Positions 1-7,627 of a stretch of 64,000 nucleotides of DNA are shown here, one piece after another (the first letter of the stretch is position 1; each line of letters starts with the position of its first letter). The position numbers were made by a program, and so were the translations under genes. The notes beneath the pieces are model-generated. The model was not told the DNA's origin and did no database searches. It worked only from the letters and a program-made list of their open reading frames with translations. This DNA is from Flavobacterium sp. 9 (lineage in GTDB: Bacteria > Bacteroidota > Bacteroidia > Flavobacteriales > Flavobacteriaceae): contig NZ_PEEU01000001.1 of the NCBI RefSeq assembly GCF_002754195.1, forward strand, positions 5,456,001 through 5,520,000. The letters are read 5' to 3'.

Positions 1-1
1 T

Positions 2-2800
2 GAATCACTGAATAATATGGGAGTTTCGCTAAAAAGCTCTTTCGATTTATTGTCTCAAAAAGAATGGCTTCAAAGTGGTATTGCGAGTCTTAATAATGTA
101 ATGTTGGGCGATAAAACCCTTCAAAAATTATCAAAAGACGTTATTGAATTTGTATGTCAATATACCAATAGCAGCGCGGGAGTTTTGTATATTTTGGAGG
201 ATAACGAGCTTTTTGTTTCGGGCGGATACAGTTATATTCCAAGTAAAAACAGAGAACGTATTCGAAAAGGCGAAGGATTAATTGGTCAGGCGATTACTTC
301 CGGAAAAATATTAGAATTAAAGACTTTATCTCCGGATGATATTCAGATAAATTATGCTTTGGGGCAAATAAAACCAACACATATTGTTGCTGTTCCGTTG
401 ATTGATAACAGAATCGAAGGCGCACTTGAATTGGCAAGTATTTATGGTTTTTCGGACTTGCATTTGGAGTTTTTAAAAACGGTTTCGAACAATATAGGAA
501 TCGCGATTAAATCGACTCAAAACAGAAAAAGAGTGATGGAATTGTTGGAAGAAACCAAATCTCAATCTGAGGAACTTCAGCAACAACACAGTGAATTGGA
601 AGCTATTAACGCCGAATTGGAAGCGCAAACGGAGAAACTTCAGGCTTCTGAAGAAGAACTGAGAGTGCAACAGGAAGAGTTGGAGCAAACGAATGAAGAG
701 TTATCTGAAAGAAGTGTTTTATTAGAAGAAAAAAACAATGAAATTCAGAAGAAATCAGAAGCTTTGGAACTTACGACACGTTATAAATCAGAGTTTTTGG
801 CGAATATGTCACATGAATTAAGAACGCCTTTGAATTCGATTTTGCTTTTGAGCCGTTTACTTTCTGAAAATAATAACAAAAGCATGGTTGCTGAGGAAAT
901 TGAATTTGCAAAAGTGATTCAGAGTTCCGGAAACAGTTTATTGGGCTTAATCGATGAAATTTTGGATTTATCTAAAATTGAAGCCGGAAAAATGGAGCTT
1001 GAATTCCTTGACGTTTCTACAAAAGAAATCACGGATAATTTGTGGAATTTGTTCAATCAAGTGGCAAAAGAAAAAGGAATTATATTCGAAATTATTTCTA
1101 AAGACGCACCAATTGTTATCAAAACAGACAAAATGCGTTTGGAACAAATTTTGAAAAACCTGATTTCGAATGCGATTAAATTCACAGAAAAAGGAACGGT
1201 AAGTTTAGAAATAAAAATCAATACTGACGACGATAAAATCATTTGCTTTATTGTAAAAGATACCGGAATTGGAATTCCGTTAGATAAACTGCCTTTGGTT
1301 TTCGAAGCTTTTCAACAAGCGGATGGTTCTACAAAACGTAAATATGGCGGAACTGGTTTAGGATTATCAATTAGTAGAGAATTGGCAAAACTGCTTAGAG
1401 GCGAAATTATTCTGCACAGTAAAGTCAAAGAAGGAAGTACGTTTACATTGTGTCTTCCGGTGTTTGGATCTGCGATTACTAAAATTAATGTCGATAAAAT
1501 TCCTCCAACGGAATTTACTGAAGTTGAAGCTGAAGAAAAACCTACAACTAAAAATAAGTATTTAAGCGCTACGATTCCTGATGAAATTGAAGACGACAGG
1601 GATACTATTAAATCCGGCGATAAGGTTATTTTGATTGTTGAGGATGATATCAATTTTGCAAAATCACTTTTGGCTTTCACCAGAAAAAAAGGATATAAAG
1701 GAGTTGTTTCCGTACGAGGCGATTATGCTTTGAATTTTACCTTACTTTATAGACCTGTTGGCGTTTTATTGGATATAGAATTACCAATAAAAAGTGGTTG
1801 GGAAGTTCTGGAAGAATTAAAAAATCATGCACAAACCAAACATATTCCGGTTCATATTATGTCTTCGCATAAATTGAAACAAGAAAGTTTGCTAAAAGGC
1901 GCGGTAGATTTCTTAGACAAACCGGTTGCTTTTGACAAAATTCCGGATGTGTTTTTGAGAATCGAACATATCATAAGTAAAGAAGCTCAAAAGGTTTTGA
2001 TTATCGAAGACAATCCAAAACATGCAAAAGCATTGGCTTTTTTCTTAGAAACCTATAATATTAATTCGGAGATTAAAAGCGAGGTTTCTCAAGGTTTAGA
2101 AGCTTTAAATAAAACTGAAATTGATTGCGTGATTCTCGATATGGGAATTCCGGATAAACATGCTTATGAGATTCTGGATGGCGTAAAGAAAAGTCCTGGA
2201 TTAGAGAATCTTCCAGTAATTGTATTTACAGGAAAAAGTTTATCGCTGAAAGAAGAGGTTAAAATTAAGAAATATGCGGATTCTATTATCGTAAAAACCG
2301 CACATTCGTACCAAAGAATGCTTGACGAAGTTTCACTTTTCCTTCATTTAGTCGAAGATAAAAAAGACGTAAAAGACAAAAAGGAAAGTTATAAAAAGCT
2401 AAATTTACTAAACAATATTCTACACGAGAAAAAAGTGTTGATTGTAGACGATGATGTTCGTAATATTTATTCGCTGACAAAAGCGCTGGAAGTATTCAAA
2501 ATGAATGTTATCACGGCTTTTGATGGTAAAGAAGCAATTAAAATATTAGGCGAACATACTGATACTGATGTTGTTTTGCTTGATATGATGATGCCAAATA
2601 TGGACGGTTATGAAACGGCGGAAAAAATAAGAACGATGCCGAAATTCTTAAATCTGCCTGTAATTGCTGTTACGGCAAAAGCGATGACGGGTGACAGAGA
2701 AAAATGTATCAAAGCTGGAGCTTCGGATTATATTACAAAACCTGTTGATATTGATCAGTTGTTGTCGCTATTGCGAGTTTGGCTTTATGATAAGATTTAA
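2..2800 (+). CDS. Hybrid sensor histidine kinase with three receiver domains (5' partial)
   Basis: Multi-step phosphorelay kinase. The frame is open upstream of the first ATG at 17 (ESLNN precedes it), so the N-terminus, probably membrane segments plus HAMP, lies outside the window. Counting from that ATG: GAF domain about 35-170; a Glu/Gln-rich coiled coil about 175-258; HisKA with the phospho-acceptor in MSHELRTPLNS (His266); HATPase with N-box NLISNAIKFTEKG and G boxes DTGIGIP and GGTGLGLSIS; then receivers at about 538-650, 660-775 and 805-925. The third receiver is the most canonical (VDDD, LLDMMMPNMDGY, AVTAKA, TKPVD). The middle one is degenerate at the conserved Lys-Pro (KT). It heads a same-strand cluster with a lone receiver, CheR and CheB. 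Sure of the family; the signal sensed is unknown. Confidence 0.95.
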   Translation, partial: ESLNNMGVSLKSSFDLLSQKEWLQSGIASLNNVMLGDKTLQKLSKDVIEFVCQYTNSSAGVLYILEDNELFVSGGYSYIPSKNRERIRKGEGLIGQAITSGKILELKTLSPDDIQINYALGQIKPTHIVAVPLIDNRIEGALELASIYGFSDLHLEFLKTVSNNIGIAIKSTQNRKRVMELLEETKSQSEELQQQHSELEAINAELEAQTEKLQASEEELRVQQEELEQTNEELSERSVLLEEKNNEIQKKSEALELTTRYKSEFLANMSHELRTPLNSILLLSRLLSENNNKSMVAEEIEFAKVIQSSGNSLLGLIDEILDLSKIEAGKMELEFLDVSTKEITDNLWNLFNQVAKEKGIIFEIISKDAPIVIKTDKMRLEQILKNLISNAIKFTEKGTVSLEIKINTDDDKIICFIVKDTGIGIPLDKLPLVFEAFQQADGSTKRKYGGTGLGLSISRELAKLLRGEIILHSKVKEGSTFTLCLPVFGSAITKINVDKIPPTEFTEVEAEEKPTTKNKYLSATIPDEIEDDRDTIKSGDKVILIVEDDINFAKSLLAFTRKKGYKGVVSVRGDYALNFTLLYRPVGVLLDIELPIKSGWEVLEELKNHAQTKHIPVHIMSSHKLKQESLLKGAVDFLDKPVAFDKIPDVFLRIEHIISKEAQKVLIIEDNPKHAKALAFFLETYNINSEIKSEVSQGLEALNKTEIDCVILDMGIPDKHAYEILDGVKKSPGLENLPVIVFTGKSLSLKEEVKIKKYADSIIVKTAHSYQRMLDEVSLFLHLVEDKKDVKDKKESYKKLNLLNNILHEKKVLIVDDDVRNIYSLTKALEVFKMNVITAFDGKEAIKILGEHTDTDVVLLDMMMPNMDGYETAEKIRTMPKFLNLPVIAVTAKAMTGDREKCIKAGASDYITKPVDIDQLLSLLRVWLYDKI

Positions 2801-2988
2801 GAGAGTTTTATTGTAGAGGAAAGATTATAGAAGCAAGAAGCAAGAAGCAAGATTATAGATTATAGAAGAAAGAATTTTGTTGTGAATTGCACAAATTGAT
2901 TATTTAATTTATTTATCTGGAATTAGTGAAAATTTGTACAATTCGTGGCAAAAAACCGTGACAAAAAAACTTTAAAAAGAAGACGAAA
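2801..2988. repeat. Intergenic region with AGAAGCAAGA tandem and CACAAATT inverted repeat
   Basis: A short tandem of AAGAAGC units lies around 2830-2855. At 2884-2943, GTGAATTGCACAAATT on the left is mirrored by AATTTGTACAATTCGTG on the right. The same CACGAATTTCACGAATT-type sequence recurs at the end of the window (63910-64000). These look like dispersed palindromic repeats. No coding potential was seen. Confidence 0.55.
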
Positions 2989-3354
2989 ATGAATAAAAAA
3001 AGACTCTTAATTATTGATGATGATTCTAGAAATATTTTTGCTTTAGAAAACACTTTACGTGCAAAATCATTCGATTGTTTGTCTTGTTTAAGTGCTGAGG
3101 AAGCTTTGAAATTATTAGAATCTGATGAAATCATAGATGGTGTTTTAATCGATATGATGATGCCGGAAATGGATGGTTATGAAGCCATTCCGTTAATAAA
3201 AAAGATTCCGTCAAGAGAATCAACTTTTGTAGTTGCAGTAACCGCTCAGGCGATGGTAGGCGATAAAGAAAAATGTTTGGAGGCGGGAGCAGATGAATAC
3301 ATTTCGAAACCCGTTGATGTAGATAAATTACTGCTTATTTTGGGTAAAATTTGA
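2989..3354 (+). CDS. Single-domain response regulator (CheY-like)
   Basis: A 121-aa stand-alone receiver domain with the full active site: acidic pocket Asp10-12, phospho-acceptor Asp55 in LIDMMMPEMDGY, Thr85 in AVTAQA and Lys107 in ISKPVD. It has no output domain. It resembles the third receiver of the upstream hybrid kinase, so it may be a diffusible phosphate sink or shuttle for that kinase. It is 7 nt upstream of cheR and probably co-transcribed. Start ATG follows an A/G-rich stretch (aaaaagaagacgaaa). Confidence 0.93.
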   Translation: MNKKRLLIIDDDSRNIFALENTLRAKSFDCLSCLSAEEALKLLESDEIIDGVLIDMMMPEMDGYEAIPLIKKIPSRESTFVVAVTAQAMVGDKEKCLEAGADEYISKPVDVDKLLLILGKI

Positions 3355-3361
3355 ATGAATT

Positions 3362-4171
3362 ATGATTGAGGATATCGAATTAGAAACGCTTATTAATGAT
3401 GTTTACGAATATTATGGTTTTGACTTTGGAAGCTATTCCAGAGCTTCATTAAAAAGGCGTGTTACCCGAGTAATTCAGTTAGATGGCTTTAAGCATTTTC
3501 ATGAATTTCTCTCGAAAGTTCGTTCAGATCCTGAATATTATAAAAGAATGGTTGATGAAATCACGGTCAATGTAACAGAAATGTTTCGTGATCCTGGTTT
3601 TTATGCTGTTGTGCGCAATGAAATTTTACCTTTATTAGGAACAAAACCCTTTATCCGATTATGGCATGCAGGCTGTTCTACAGGCGAAGAAGTATATTCG
3701 ATGGCAATTATGCTTAAAGAAGCCGGTTTACTTCATAAATCGTTACTTTATGCAACTGATATAAATGCAACGGTTTTAGAAACGGCCAAAAAAGGTATTT
3801 TCCCTTTGCGAATGATGAAAGAATACTCAGAGAATTATCGTACTGCGGGCGGACAAGAAGACTTTTCGAACTATTATATTGCCAATTATGGTATTGCTAA
3901 GTTTAATGAAGAACTGGCGGAAAAAATGGTTTTCTCACAACATAATTTGGTTTCAGATACTTCATTCAATGAATTTGATATGATTTTATGCCGAAATGTT
4001 TTGATTTATTTTGATAATGATCTTCAAAAAAGAGTTATTAATTTATTCGATGAAAGTTTGGCTGTTTTAGGATTTTTAGCGCTTGGAACAAAGGAAACGA
4101 TTAAGTATTCGATTGATTTGGGCAAATACAAACAGCTGGACAAAGAGAAAATATGGAGGAAAGTAAAATAA
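3362..4171 (+). CDS. cheR: CheR-family protein-glutamate O-methyltransferase
   Basis: SAM-dependent methyltransferase of the CheR family. The N-terminal helical CheR_N region (about 1-75) includes NVTEMFRDPGF, matching the conserved NxTxFFR segment. The SAM-binding motif is HAGCSTGEEVYS (about 105-116), followed by FDMILCRNVLIYF and LALGTKETI, all typical. At 269 aa it is of normal length for a stand-alone CheR. Its end overlaps cheB by 19 nt. No methyl-accepting receptor, CheA or CheW is present in the window, and the partner genes are a hybrid kinase and a receiver. It therefore probably serves a non-chemotaxis signalling module, as is common in Bacteroidota (inference). Confidence 0.93.
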   Translation: MIEDIELETLINDVYEYYGFDFGSYSRASLKRRVTRVIQLDGFKHFHEFLSKVRSDPEYYKRMVDEITVNVTEMFRDPGFYAVVRNEILPLLGTKPFIRLWHAGCSTGEEVYSMAIMLKEAGLLHKSLLYATDINATVLETAKKGIFPLRMMKEYSENYRTAGGQEDFSNYYIANYGIAKFNEELAEKMVFSQHNLVSDTSFNEFDMILCRNVLIYFDNDLQKRVINLFDESLAVLGFLALGTKETIKYSIDLGKYKQLDKEKIWRKVK

Positions 4172-4737
4172 TATCAGGCTGTAAAGTTGTAATTATAGGT
4201 GGATCTGCAGGAAGTTTGAATGCTTTGATGCAAATCTTGCCGGAATTGTACCAACTAAATGATTTTGCGATTGTAATTGTAGTTCACAGAAAAAGTACTG
4301 ACGATCAAACATTGGAAGATCTTATCGCTTTGAAAGCAAAAGTTACCGTAAAACCTGTTGAAGATAAAGTGCCGCTTTTACCCGGATTTATTTATATCGC
4401 GCCCTCAAATTATCATTTATTATTCGAAAATAACGAAACACTTTCTCTGGATACTTCAGAGAAAGTAAACTATAGTCGACCAAGTATAGATGTTTCGTTT
4501 GAATCTGCGGCAGAAGTTTATAAAGAAACTTTAGTTGGAATTTTATTATCAGGTTCAAATACTGACGGAACTTATGGTTTAAAGAGAATTAAAGCTTCGG
4601 GAGGAACTATTGTAGTTCAGAATCCTCTTGCTGCAGATATGCCTTTTATGCCGAATAATGCAATCGAAAAAACTTCTCCTGATTTTATCTTAGATAATGA
4701 AGAATTATTAGCATTTATTACTTCAATCAATACTTAA
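4153..4737 (+). CDS. cheB: CheB-type methylesterase domain protein (no receiver)
   Basis: A 194-aa stand-alone CheB catalytic domain. The putative triad is visible: Ser18 in IIGGSAGS, His45 in VVHRKS and Asp138 in LLSGSNTDGTYG. The N-terminal receiver found in enterobacterial CheB is missing, so control would have to come from partners such as the upstream lone receiver. The start lies inside the last codons of cheR (19-nt overlap), which implies translational coupling. Substrate is unknown. Confidence 0.9.
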   Translation: MEESKIISGCKVVIIGGSAGSLNALMQILPELYQLNDFAIVIVVHRKSTDDQTLEDLIALKAKVTVKPVEDKVPLLPGFIYIAPSNYHLLFENNETLSLDTSEKVNYSRPSIDVSFESAAEVYKETLVGILLSGSNTDGTYGLKRIKASGGTIVVQNPLAADMPFMPNNAIEKTSPDFILDNEELLAFITSINT

Positions 4738-4766
4738 AAATAAAATTGATTAAGTATAATTGTTTT

Positions 4767-4908
4767 AACACATAGAAACATAGCTTTTATTTACTTAAAA
4801 AAAGGCGTTTCACTTAATTTAAATACACATAGCACTATCTATGTGAAAGAAATATATTTCTTTTATTATCTCCTTTTTGCACACATAAAATCTATGTTTC
4901 TATGTGTT
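4767..4908. repeat. Palindromic repeat, AACACATAGAAACATAG family, copy 1
   Basis: Perfect 17-bp inverted arms AACACATAGAAACATAG (4767-4783) and its complement (4892-4908) enclose about 108 bp that contain a smaller CACATAG/CTATGTG hairpin. The right flank, GTGTTTAATTTTTTATAC then CAAGCG, is shared with the copy ending near 17960. Copies also lie at 17637 and 45612. It sits between convergent genes and may also act as a terminator. Confidence 0.75.
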
Positions 4909-4970
4909 TAATTTTTTATACATCAAGCGGAAGGAAATAGAATGAGTAATTAAACTCAACGGGTCAAAAA

Positions 4971-5744
4971 TTACTTTTTGAGCTGAGGCGCTTCGTCTGA
5001 AGGAAGTACAATCTTGTTGAGTTCAGCTTCTTTTTCAGCTCTTTTTTGTGCTGCTTTTCCTCTTCCAATTGGGATTCCTGCTGTTATGTACAAAGATCTG
5101 TTGTAAACATTTGGACCGTCGCCTTTCATTACAGGAACCAATCCGTAGTAATATTGAACGGTAAAATTCAATCCGTTTCCAACATTCATATGATAACCCG
5201 CGCCCAGAGCAACTCCGGCGTCAATAACACGAATTTGATCTCGGATATTCTTTTTATAAATCACATCATCTTTATCATATTCTTGTTTGAATTCATCAAA
5301 AGCTTTGGCTAATAAACCAAATTGAGGTCCTGTTTTAAAGTAAATTCCGTTTTTGAATTGGTACTTTATTAAAATAGGCACATTAAAATAGCGTAATTCA
5401 CGATTTACACTTCCGTTGGCAAACGTATTATCCAGATTTACATCGTCTAGTGAATACACAGGCAATCCATGCGCTCCCATTGGCGATTTTACGATAACGC
5501 CAGTATTAATCATCCATGAGGGATTTTTATGCGATCGAATATCAAAATAAAAACCAAGATTAAATCCAGGTTCTGTCCCTGAAGTATCCAAACCAGAAAT
5601 CGTGGAGAGATTAATTCCGCCTTCTAAACCAAATTCCAGAAATGGCGAATTCAGTTTATCTCCAAAAATCAAGGAAATTAAAACTTGCGAATGAGCAGGA
5701 GCAAAGCAAAGCAGTGCAAAAAGCAATAATAAACCTTTTTTCAT
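4971..5744 (-). CDS. Outer membrane beta-barrel protein (PorT-like)
   Basis: A 257-aa exported protein with a clear signal peptide (MKKGLLLLFALLCFAPAHSQ). The rest shows alternating hydrophobic strands typical of the small outer-membrane barrel/PorT family of Bacteroidota (GLEGGINLSTISGLD, GFYFDIRSH, PILIKYQFKNGIYFKTGPQFGLL, GAGYHMNVGNGLNFTVQYYYGL). The strands end with a barrel-closing segment (LYITAGIPIG) and a charged periplasmic tail. It begins 9 nt after the end of the upstream barrel gene, so the two form one operon. Ligand or function is unknown. Confidence 0.82.
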   Translation of the reverse strand: MKKGLLLLFALLCFAPAHSQVLISLIFGDKLNSPFLEFGLEGGINLSTISGLDTSGTEPGFNLGFYFDIRSHKNPSWMINTGVIVKSPMGAHGLPVYSLDDVNLDNTFANGSVNRELRYFNVPILIKYQFKNGIYFKTGPQFGLLAKAFDEFKQEYDKDDVIYKKNIRDQIRVIDAGVALGAGYHMNVGNGLNFTVQYYYGLVPVMKGDGPNVYNRSLYITAGIPIGRGKAAQKRAEKEAELNKIVLPSDEAPQLKK

Positions 5745-5753
5745 ATAATTGGG

Positions 5754-6875
5754 TTAAAGTCCAAAACGATATTGAAGACCACCTAAAACTTGTGTACGAC
5801 TGCCTAAAAATCCAACTTCGGCACGGAACATAACATGTTTATTGTATTGAAACTGAGTTCCTATTAGAAAGTTCCACATATCTTTTGGCGCTTTCTGAAG
5901 CGAATATTGTACTGATGAATCGCCGGCAGTACTCAAGGCTCCGTCTAAAGTTGTTAAGAAGGTTCCAGCTTTTTCTAGCGCTCGGTTTGCAGTATTGTGT
6001 TTTGCAACATTTATTGGATTTGCTTGTTGCGCAGGCGTCAATCCATCCCACCAAGTATTGACTTTGGTTTGATTATCAGAGACTTTTGCCAATCCATCAT
6101 CCACTTTTTGTTGCGCAGTACTTAGATCAAATATATCAGACATATCAATGTTTCCGTTGGTATCTCCTGAAATATGTACTCTAAAAGCACCAACCCAAAA
6201 AGCAATATTTTGATCTTGCTTATGAAATTTAAAAGTTTTACCCAATCGAGGTCCAAAAATATAAGAGAACGCTGGTTTATCAAGAGAACTTATATCCGTC
6301 CATGCCATGTTCATGTCAAGAGCCAGCCAGCCACCGCCAATACCAATTGTAGGCGTCATACCAAATCCAAATGTAGTAGCGTTAAAATCTGCTTTTGTAC
6401 TAAAACTGGCAACTTGCGACCAGTTGTTATCAGCGTCTGGAACCCATATACCTGCATTTATTTTGGTCGAAGTAGAAGCTTTTCCAAAAATTCCATAAAT
6501 ATTTAAAAAAGGCAATAACCAAATATCAGGTCTGATAGTAACAGAACTTGCCTCTACAGAAGATTTATCAAAACGAACAATTTCATCTAAATTATATAAA
6601 GGACCATTGTTAAAACCAACTTCAAGATCCTTGATCGTAATCTCAGAATCCTGCCAAAAATAATTTACAGAAAGTCCGGCAGAATAAGGCAGATTGTATC
6701 CTTTTTGAGCCACTTTTTCTCCCCAAATTGGTAAAGCATATGGATAACTTTCGATTTTAAGACTGTCTTTTAGAACTTGATTTTTTTCTCCAACGATTTT
6801 ATCGGTGTAAACCTGTCCAAAAATCTGTATACTAAAAAGTAATAATAAGGCTGATATTAGTGTGTTACATTTCAT
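5754..6875 (-). CDS. Predicted outer membrane barrel protein of unknown function
   Basis: A 373-aa exported protein with signal peptide MKCNTLISALLLLFSIQIFGQ. The mature part has beta-rich Gly/aromatic strands (LSVNYFWQDSEITI, GFGMTPTIGIGGG, FSYIFGPRLGKTFKF, AFWVGAFRVHISG) and ends with VLGGLQYRFGL, the aromatic C-terminus usual for barrels. Residues about 245-330 form an Ala/Gln/Lys-rich, probably helical insertion (STAQQKVDDGLAKVSDNQ) before the last strands. That is unusual for a barrel and could be a surface loop or periplasmic plug. It is first gene of a two-gene operon with 4971-5744. Confidence 0.7.
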   Translation of the reverse strand: MKCNTLISALLLLFSIQIFGQVYTDKIVGEKNQVLKDSLKIESYPYALPIWGEKVAQKGYNLPYSAGLSVNYFWQDSEITIKDLEVGFNNGPLYNLDEIVRFDKSSVEASSVTIRPDIWLLPFLNIYGIFGKASTSTKINAGIWVPDADNNWSQVASFSTKADFNATTFGFGMTPTIGIGGGWLALDMNMAWTDISSLDKPAFSYIFGPRLGKTFKFHKQDQNIAFWVGAFRVHISGDTNGNIDMSDIFDLSTAQQKVDDGLAKVSDNQTKVNTWWDGLTPAQQANPINVAKHNTANRALEKAGTFLTTLDGALSTAGDSSVQYSLQKAPKDMWNFLIGTQFQYNKHVMFRAEVGFLGSRTQVLGGLQYRFGL

Positions 6876-7195
6876 TGATTTTGTAGTATTATAAAATTAA
6901 TTAATATAGGACTGCGTAAAATAAATATGTACTAATGTATTCTTATGTAAAAAGTCTTCTTATCTTTTGTATTTCAATGTATTGGATTAAAATTGGAGCG
7001 GTATTTTGTTTTTAGATTATATGTTAATTATTGTTAAAGTTAAATAAATTTTCTTACCAGTTGCAATATTTTTCAAGAAAGTACACTTTTAAACCGAAAA
7101 AAATCAATCGGTTTTGTAAGGCATTTGTTGTTCTTCGGGAATAGCATTTTTAATTATTTAAGTTTTTGAATAGAAATAAATAGTATTTTTGTACC
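6876..7195. promoter_or_regulatory. Divergent intergenic region upstream of metal-efflux locus
   Basis: About 320 bp of AT-rich DNA between divergent genes, with no coding potential or repeat. Near its right end TATTTTTG (7184-7191) matches the Bacteroidota -7 element TAnnTTTG. The nearest TTG upstream is only 15 nt away, shorter than the usual 19. The -7 element ends 4 nt before the GTG start of the next gene. Confidence 0.5.
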
Positions 7196-7519
7196 GTGAA
7201 ATGGATAACAATTATATTGTCAGTTTATTTAATGGCGCTTTCAAATATGCCTTGTGCAGATATGGAAGTAGATAGCGCCGTTCATAAAACAGCCCAATTT
7301 TCATCAGAAGCAAATCATTCTCACGATAAAGACAATGATTTATGTTCCCCGTTTTGTGCTTGTAATTGCTGTGGAGCGCAGGTTTTAAGTTATCAAACCG
7401 TTGCAACTTTTGATTTTCAGGCAGTAAATCCTATCATTTCGATTCAATTACCAAGTTATAATTCTGTTTTTGCTTCCAATTTCTACGGAAGTATTTGGCA
7501 ACCCCCTCAAATAGCATAA
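7196..7519 (+). CDS. Small exported Cys/His-rich protein (DUF6660-like)
   Basis: A 107-aa protein starting at GTG. An N-terminal hydrophobic segment (KWITIILSVYLMALSNM) is followed by a metal-ligand-rich stretch with HSHDKD and CSPFCACNCCG, ending in WQPPQIA. Small proteins of this type precede CusA/CzcA pumps in many Bacteroidota and fit the DUF6660 family by size, motif and position. A metal-binding or sensing role in the periplasm is inference. The GTG lies 4 nt after a TAnnTTTG -7 element, so the mRNA may be nearly leaderless. It is first gene of the efflux operon. Confidence 0.8.
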   Translation: MKWITIILSVYLMALSNMPCADMEVDSAVHKTAQFSSEANHSHDKDNDLCSPFCACNCCGAQVLSYQTVATFDFQAVNPIISIQLPSYNSVFASNFYGSIWQPPQIA

Positions 7520-7627
7520 TGATGCCCAACCCAATAAAATGGGCTTTGGGATAGAGAGTTGTGGATTTTCCACAGTATTCAAATAGGCAAAACTTTGCCT
7601 CATTTCTCATATCATTATACCAATAAA

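Noticed and set aside
2828..2862. AAGAAGC tandem as a phase-variable promoter
   Set aside because: The units are imperfect and few, and the next promoter is not obviously spaced by them.
7559..7627. Longer RND pump beginning at a TTG codon
   Set aside because: The extra 23 residues do not resemble the family, and the ATG at 7628 gives the standard N-terminal helix.
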